Shown here piece after piece: positions 59,984-64,000 of a DNA stretch of 64,000 bases. Below the pieces are notes generated by a model. It was given only the letters and a program-made list of their open reading frames with translations, ran no database searches and was not told the origin of the DNA. A program made the position numbers and the translations under genes. Source of the DNA: Pseudaestuariivita atlantica. Lineage in GTDB: Bacteria > Pseudomonadota > Alphaproteobacteria > Rhodobacterales > Rhodobacteraceae. The first letter of the stretch is position 1. Each line of letters opens with the position of its first letter. Location of the stretch: assembly GCF_001205715.1 (NCBI RefSeq), contig NZ_AQQZ01000003.1, positions 372,001-436,000 on the forward strand. The letters run 5' to 3'.

Positions 59984-61714
59984 ATGACCAAACCGTCGCA
60001 AGACCTGACGCACCTCGTCTACGAAGCCTCGCTCGACAATTCGCTGTGGCCCGAGCTGATCCTCGAACTGACCGACCACCTGCAACGCGCCCGCGCCAAC
60101 CTGCTGCCGGACGAGGATGATCCCTCGCTCAAGGACCTCGCGCGGCATTTCGACCGGGCCTTCGAAATCTCGCAGCGGATGGTCGATCTGCAGGAGCAGG
60201 GTGCGCAGATGTCGGCGATGCTCGACAGCGTGTCCTTCGGGATGGCGCTGATCGGGGATCGCGGGCAGGTCCTGTTGCAGAACGCGGCGATGGCGCAATC
60301 GGCGGCGCTTGGCGCACCGGACAAGATGCCGCGCCTCGCCGGGCCGGGTGCGGACGGCTCGCTGACGCTTGAAGACTGGGTGAGCGTTGCCAACCGGGCC
60401 GAGAAACCCTGCACCGTGCAATCCCGGTCCGGCGGTCCCGACATGCTGCTGCTGCCCCGCCGCGAGGCCGCACGGATGGGCCTGCCGCCGCAGGCCGCCG
60501 CGGTTCTGGTCGCGCCCCGCGCGGTGGCCGATGACGGCCTGCGCACGCTGGCCGACCAGCACGGCCTGACCGAACGTGAACGCGACCTCGCCGCCGCGCT
60601 CGTCACGACAGGAGATCTGCGCACGGCGGCCGGGTCCATCGGGCTCGCCTATGAAAGCGCGCGCACCTACCTCAAACGCATCTTCGACAAGACCGGCAGC
60701 AGCAGCCAGCTTGACCTGATCGCGCAACTGACGGGCAGCCCCTCGGCGCTGTTGCGGCAACGCCGCGTGACGCCGGAAGAGGCGCACAAGGTCCGCCGCC
60801 TGGTCGAGCTGAGCGACGGGCGGCAACTGGAATACTTCGTGCTCGGCCCCAAGGACGGCACGCCCGTCGTGCATTTCGACGCGCTGGCCGGGGTTGCCAT
60901 CGACGTGACAGGCCACCCCAAGGCCTGCCTTGCCCACCTTGAACGCCACGGCGTGCGCCTGATCACGCCATGCCGTCCCGGCGGGTTCCGGTCCGATCCG
61001 AAACCAATGCATTCGCTCACCGAGTTCGCCCCCGACGTGGCCGAGTTGATGGATGCGCTGGGCTATCCGCGCTTTTCGGTCTTCAGCGTGTCCTACGGAT
61101 CGGGGTCGTGCCTTGCCATCGCGCATGAATTGCAGGACCGGATCGACCGCGTGGTCATGGCCTCGCCCACCTACCCGAACTACCGCCCGAACAACTGGCG
61201 CGACCTTGACCAGTATTTCCAGATGTCCTCGGTCCTTGGCCGGTACTGGCCGGGGCTGTTGCGGCAGATCATCCCCTTCCTCGTGCGGTCGGTCATGCAG
61301 AACGCCGACCGCTATTTCGACCGCTACGTCGCGCGCTGCAAATGCCCCGACGACGCCGCGATCCTGTCGGACGGCCCCCTGCGCCAGCGCATGGCGGCGC
61401 TGCTGGCGGAACGCACCGCCGCCGGCATGGACGGCATGGTCGAGGAAAACCTGCTGAACGCCCGCGGCTGGGATTTCGACGTGTCCCGGATCGGCGTTCC
61501 GGTGACCATCGTGCACGGCATGCTCGACAACGTCTCACCCCTTCCCGCGGCAGAGGCGCTGGCCGCCGACCTGCCCGATTGCACGCTTGTGCCACTGGAA
61601 GAGCGCGGGCATTATCACCACCTGCGCAACTGGCCGTGGCTGGCCGCATGGGCCGCGAACCGCAATGTCCCGGTCTCGTCGGACCTGTTCGAACTGCCCG
61701 GCGCCGCCGCCTGA
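59984..61714 (+). CDS. LuxR-type HTH regulator fused to an alpha/beta hydrolase
   Basis: A 576-residue fusion. Residues about 1-185 are PAS-like. Residues about 190-250 are a LuxR-type HTH (LTERERDLAAALVTTGDLRTAAGSIGLAYESARTYLKRIFDKTG). Residues about 283-576 form an alpha/beta hydrolase with nucleophile S370 in SVSYGSG, an Asp region HGMLDNVSP and a final His in ERGHYHH. The nucleophile elbow has serine instead of the usual first glycine. It may sense or break down a ligand such as a signal ester or lactone, and regulate genes (inference). ATG 59984 used; ATG 59978 also possible. Confidence 0.85.
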   Translation: MTKPSQDLTHLVYEASLDNSLWPELILELTDHLQRARANLLPDEDDPSLKDLARHFDRAFEISQRMVDLQEQGAQMSAMLDSVSFGMALIGDRGQVLLQNAAMAQSAALGAPDKMPRLAGPGADGSLTLEDWVSVANRAEKPCTVQSRSGGPDMLLLPRREAARMGLPPQAAAVLVAPRAVADDGLRTLADQHGLTERERDLAAALVTTGDLRTAAGSIGLAYESARTYLKRIFDKTGSSSQLDLIAQLTGSPSALLRQRRVTPEEAHKVRRLVELSDGRQLEYFVLGPKDGTPVVHFDALAGVAIDVTGHPKACLAHLERHGVRLITPCRPGGFRSDPKPMHSLTEFAPDVAELMDALGYPRFSVFSVSYGSGSCLAIAHELQDRIDRVVMASPTYPNYRPNNWRDLDQYFQMSSVLGRYWPGLLRQIIPFLVRSVMQNADRYFDRYVARCKCPDDAAILSDGPLRQRMAALLAERTAAGMDGMVEENLLNARGWDFDVSRIGVPVTIVHGMLDNVSPLPAAEALAADLPDCTLVPLEERGHYHHLRNWPWLAAWAANRNVPVSSDLFELPGAAA

Positions 61715-61955
61715 ATTTTAGACCATATGGTCAGGAATTCCTGCATTGCCCCCATTTGGGGATAGCCAAAAGCCCCTTTTTGCGATAGGTTATCAGTATT
61801 GAATAACCAAACCTTAACAGCCTGTTTTGTTGGATTGGGAGGAGTGGCCCGATCTGACGTGCCGGGGGGAATGTATATCTAACGCCTAGATTTATGGCGT
61901 CGCGGCCGGAACTCTCCTAACAGGGTTCCGGCCGTTTCCGTATCCGGCTGCCGCC
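61715..61955. other. AT-richer intergenic region with several inverted repeats
   Basis: A 241-base region between convergent genes. It holds GACCATATGGTC (61730-61741), GGTTAT/ATAACC (61788-61808), ACGCC/GGCGT (61882-61900) and a strong 10-bp stem CGGCCGGAAC/GTTCCGGCCG (61903-61934) followed by TTT. The last is the best bidirectional terminator candidate. A small RNA encoded here is possible but I see no proof. Confidence 0.45.
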
Positions 61956-62420
61956 TTACGGATCGACCGGCAACGCCGTCGTCTTGAACACCGTGCGCAG
62001 CGCGAAAGAGCTTTGCATCTGCGCCACGCCCGGCAAGCGGGCAAGGTGCTGGCGGTGAATCCGGGCGAAATCCTCGGTATCTTCGGCCACGACCTTCAGG
62101 ACGTAATCCGCAGCGCCCGCCATCAGGTGACATTCCAGCACGTCGGGGATGCGGGCGACCGCCTTCTCGAACGCGTCAAGCACGTCATCCGCTTGACCGG
62201 AAAGGCGAATTTCGACGAACACGGTGGTCGGCACACCCATCTTGCGCGGGTCGAGAAGCGCGACGTAGTCGCGGATATACCCGTCCGCCTCAAGGCGCTG
62301 CACGCGGCGGTGGCAGGCGGACGCGCTCAGCGCGACGCGCTCGGCCAGGTCGGCATTGCTGATCCGCCCGGCTTCCTGCAGCGCTCGCAAGATGCGACGA
62401 TCGGTTTCATCCAGCGCCAT
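61956..62420 (-). CDS. Lrp/AsnC-family transcriptional regulator
   Basis: A 154-residue regulator. The HTH region is RRILRALQEAGRISNADLAERVALSASACHRRVQRLEADGYI and the RAM ligand-binding domain is LECHLMAGAADYVLKVVAEDTEDFARIHRQ. ATG 62420 is used; an in-frame ATG at 62429 adds three residues. It differs from the phhA-associated regulator and its target is unknown; no gene for it to pair with is adjacent. Confidence 0.92.
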   Translation of the reverse strand: MALDETDRRILRALQEAGRISNADLAERVALSASACHRRVQRLEADGYIRDYVALLDPRKMGVPTTVFVEIRLSGQADDVLDAFEKAVARIPDVLECHLMAGAADYVLKVVAEDTEDFARIHRQHLARLPGVAQMQSSFALRTVFKTTALPVDP

Positions 62421-62549
62421 GCACCACACATCCTTCGAAAGTCTCGGGCCGATAGCGAAGGATATTGTGCGCTTTTAAGAAAAGACAAGCCATCGGCGTG
62501 GCCCGGCCCGCGCATCGGCGGGCCGAACCGGGGATGTCGGATCGTCCGG

Positions 62550-62984
62550 TCAGGACGCTTTTGCGAGCGAATCGCGGATCTCGATCAGGATGTCGAGTTC
62601 CGACGGGCCGCTTTCGACCTCGGGGGCCACTTCCTCGGGCTTTTCGGCGGCGGCCTTGATGGCGTTGACCTGGCGCACCAGCATGAAGACCACGAAGGCG
62701 ATGATCAGGAAGTTGATGACCGCCATGATGAAGGCACCATAGGCAAAGATCGACGCGCCGGTTTCCCGCGCGGCTTCAAGGCTTGCACCCGCGGGCACGT
62801 CACCCGACAGCACGGCATAGTTGTTGGTGAAATCGACTCCGCCAAGGAACAGGCCGATGATCGGGTTGATCAGATCCCCGACCAGCGATGACACGATCGC
62901 GGTGAAAGCCGCACCGATGATGATACCAACGGCCATGTCCATGACATTGCCCTTGGCGATGAAGTCTTTGAACTCGTTCAGCAT
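62550..62984 (-). CDS. mscL: large-conductance mechanosensitive channel
   Basis: A 144-residue channel protein protecting cells against osmotic downshock. N-terminal [44 protein letters not shown] covers the first helix and loop, the second helix is [22 protein letters not shown], and the cytoplasmic helix follows. Length and motif order fit MscL. A ribosome-binding site GGGGCAT-like is upstream. Confidence 0.96.
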   Translation of the reverse strand: MLNEFKDFIAKGNVMDMAVGIIIGAAFTAIVSSLVGDLINPIIGLFLGGVDFTNNYAVLSGDVPAGASLEAARETGASIFAYGAFIMAVINFLIIAFVVFMLVRQVNAIKAAAEKPEEVAPEVESGPSELDILIEIRDSLAKAS

Positions 62985-63140
62985 TTTATGCCCCTCTGGG
63001 TTTTGTTGGCGACCGCGCAGCACGGGGGACGTGCCTGCGCGCACACTCCGCCTATCGGCATCGCACATAAATGCAATGTTTTTTAATGGGACAGGCACCC
63101 TATGTTTCCCCGCAGATACAGGTCCCGATGCGAGGTTTTC

Positions 63141-63836
63141 ATGCTCGATGCGCAGACATTTCCCATCCTGAACCGCTGGCCGGCGGAACATCCCGACCGC
63201 ATTCAACTGTTCTCGTTTCCCACGCCGAACGGTGTGAAGGTCTCCATCGCGCTGGAGGAAATGGGCCTGCCCTACGAGGCGCACAAGGTCACGCTGGCCG
63301 ATGCCGACGTCAAAAGCCCCGAATTCCTGTCGCTCAACCCCAACAACAAGATCCCCGCGATCATCGACCCGAACGGCCCCGACGGCCCATTGGGCCTGTT
63401 CGAGTCGGGCGCGATCCTGCTCTACCTCGCGGACAAGTCCGGCAAGTTCGGCGGCGACACGGCGACCGACAGGTGGCGCGTCACGCAATGGCTGATGTTC
63501 CAGATGGGCGGGCTTGGCCCGATGCTGGGACAAGTCGGGTTCTTCTGGAAATTCGCCGGGTCCGAGTGGGAGGACAAGCGCCCGCAACAGCGTTACATCA
63601 ACGAGGCCAAGCGGCTCCTGTCCGTGCTCGAAGGTGAATTGTCGGGGCGTGACTGGATCGCGGGCGACTATTCCATCGCCGACATGGCCATCGCGCCGTG
63701 GCTTCGCGCGCTCGACTTCTACGGCGCGAAGGACGCGGTGGAGTGGGACGACCGGCCCGCGCTGAATGCCTATCTCGCACGGTTCCTCGACCGGCCGGCG
63801 GTGCAGGTTGGCCTCGTGACGCCTCCGCGCGACTAA
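63141..63836 (+). CDS. glutathione S-transferase family protein (YghU/GstB-like)
   Basis: A 231-residue protein with a thioredoxin-fold N-terminal domain ([52 protein letters not shown]) and a helical C-terminal domain (about 95-225). The nucleophile-adjacent TPNG is typical of YghU/YfcG-type glutathione transferases. ATG 63141 was chosen over an in-frame ATG at 63102, which adds a poorly conserved basic extension. Confidence 0.92.
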   Translation: MLDAQTFPILNRWPAEHPDRIQLFSFPTPNGVKVSIALEEMGLPYEAHKVTLADADVKSPEFLSLNPNNKIPAIIDPNGPDGPLGLFESGAILLYLADKSGKFGGDTATDRWRVTQWLMFQMGGLGPMLGQVGFFWKFAGSEWEDKRPQQRYINEAKRLLSVLEGELSGRDWIAGDYSIADMAIAPWLRALDFYGAKDAVEWDDRPALNAYLARFLDRPAVQVGLVTPPRD

Positions 63837-63837
63837 A

Positions 63838-64000
63838 TCAGGGCAGCTTGCCCGTCAGGGCATAGCGCAGGATCTGCGCCACCTGCGCCGGTTCCCGCGC
63901 CACGGCCAGCGCGGCCGCGTCGACCTCTTTCAGGGCATGGTCGTGTTCCGGCATCTGCAGGATGATGAGCGACTTGCCCAAGGCCGCGGCATAGCCCGCG
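63838..64000 (-). CDS. YtoQ family protein (partial, C-terminus only)
   Basis: The last 53 codons of a minus-strand gene that starts beyond the right edge. The visible end reads [31 protein letters not shown], then [18 protein letters not shown] and a stop. This matches the C-terminus of the YtoQ family, which has a nucleoside 2-deoxyribosyltransferase-like fold and unknown substrate. Its stop lies one base after the glutathione transferase stop (convergent). Confidence 0.75.
   Translation of the reverse strand, partial: AGYAAALGKSLIILQMPEHDHALKEVDAAALAVAREPAQVAQILRYALTGKLP

Noticed and set aside
1-64000. CRISPR arrays, prophage genes, transposases or toxin-antitoxin pairs
   Set aside because: No regularly spaced repeats, integrase/structural phage proteins or transposase-like reading frames are visible.
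1-64000. tRNA genes
   Set aside because: No cloverleaf with T-loop GGTTCGAxTCC was found in intergenic sequence; apparent GTTC matches lie in coding regions or in the SOS box.

Overview
This is a GC-rich, gene-dense stretch of an alphaproteobacterial chromosome, most likely Rhodobacteraceae (Roseobacter group). The assignment is an inference from several features together: the dnaX-ybaB-recR block, a TrcR/DUF1013 cell-cycle regulator, COQ9, a PleD-like diguanylate cyclase beside DUF3572, a GAAC-N7-GAAC type SOS box, leucine-rich leaderless attenuation of leuA, and the general codon use. I see no prophage, insertion sequence, CRISPR array or tRNA. There is one structural RNA, the SRP 4.5S RNA at about 45614-45718. 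No gene-free stretch exceeds 300 bases.

Region by region. (1) 1-4591, minus strand: a six-gene operon in which every gene overlaps the next by 4-8 nt. Three of its products are different Rieske [2Fe-2S] fusions: to a glutamate-synthase-type FMN/3Fe-4S domain, to a ferric-reductase-like membrane domain, and to a thiamine-pyrophosphate enzyme that runs off the left edge. The other three are membrane proteins, one of them carrying paired C-x3-C motifs. This is the best candidate in the window for an undescribed redox system. (2) 4722-6298: a translationally coupled H-NOX-like protein and HNOBA-GGDEF diguanylate cyclase. The H-NOX lacks the expected proximal heme histidine. (3) 6380-16502: an aldehyde dehydrogenase, a non-pyrrolysine MttB-family methyltransferase, a HAD phosphatase/DUF3572 pair, a PleD-like cyclase with a degenerate receiver, an ECF sigma operon, an EF-hand protein, DUF983, a Nudix hydrolase and an aldo/keto reductase. 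(4) 16521-19119: modABC molybdate uptake, divergent from an orphan ImuA-like gene with an SOS box. (5) 19882-26279: mixed metabolic and hypothetical genes.

(6) 26349-28078: leuA with a leaderless Leu-rich leader peptide and hairpin. (7) 28449-29885: phhA (phenylalanine hydroxylase) divergent from an Lrp-type regulator, with CGGTAT operator half-sites between them. (8) 29926-35940: a peptide/opine-type ABC importer without a binding protein, followed without gaps by an acetyltransferase, an aldehyde dehydrogenase and an SDR, which looks like a catabolic operon. (9) 36182-38142: a tandem pair of Hint-domain proteins sharing a 603-bp 3' half. (10) 38223-49095: SDR, P1 peptidase, hydrolases, NudC, a Tat-exported CpdB-like nucleotidase, SRP RNA with terminator, a TetR/hydrolase pair with twin palindromic operators, and a zinc peptidase. 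(11) 49170-54833: dnaX-ybaB-TraB/GumN-recR, trcR and RNase T2. (12) 55000-64000: two quinone oxidoreductases around a membrane gene, COQ9, rpsU, a LuxR-HTH/alpha-beta hydrolase fusion, an Lrp regulator, mscL, a glutathione transferase and the C-terminus of a YtoQ-family protein.

The window is mostly ordinary chromosomal housekeeping and catabolism. Its unusual parts are the Rieske operon, the degenerate signalling proteins, the SOS-box ImuA orphan, the leuA leader and the Hint duplication. All functional calls come from motif reading by eye; no database search was run.
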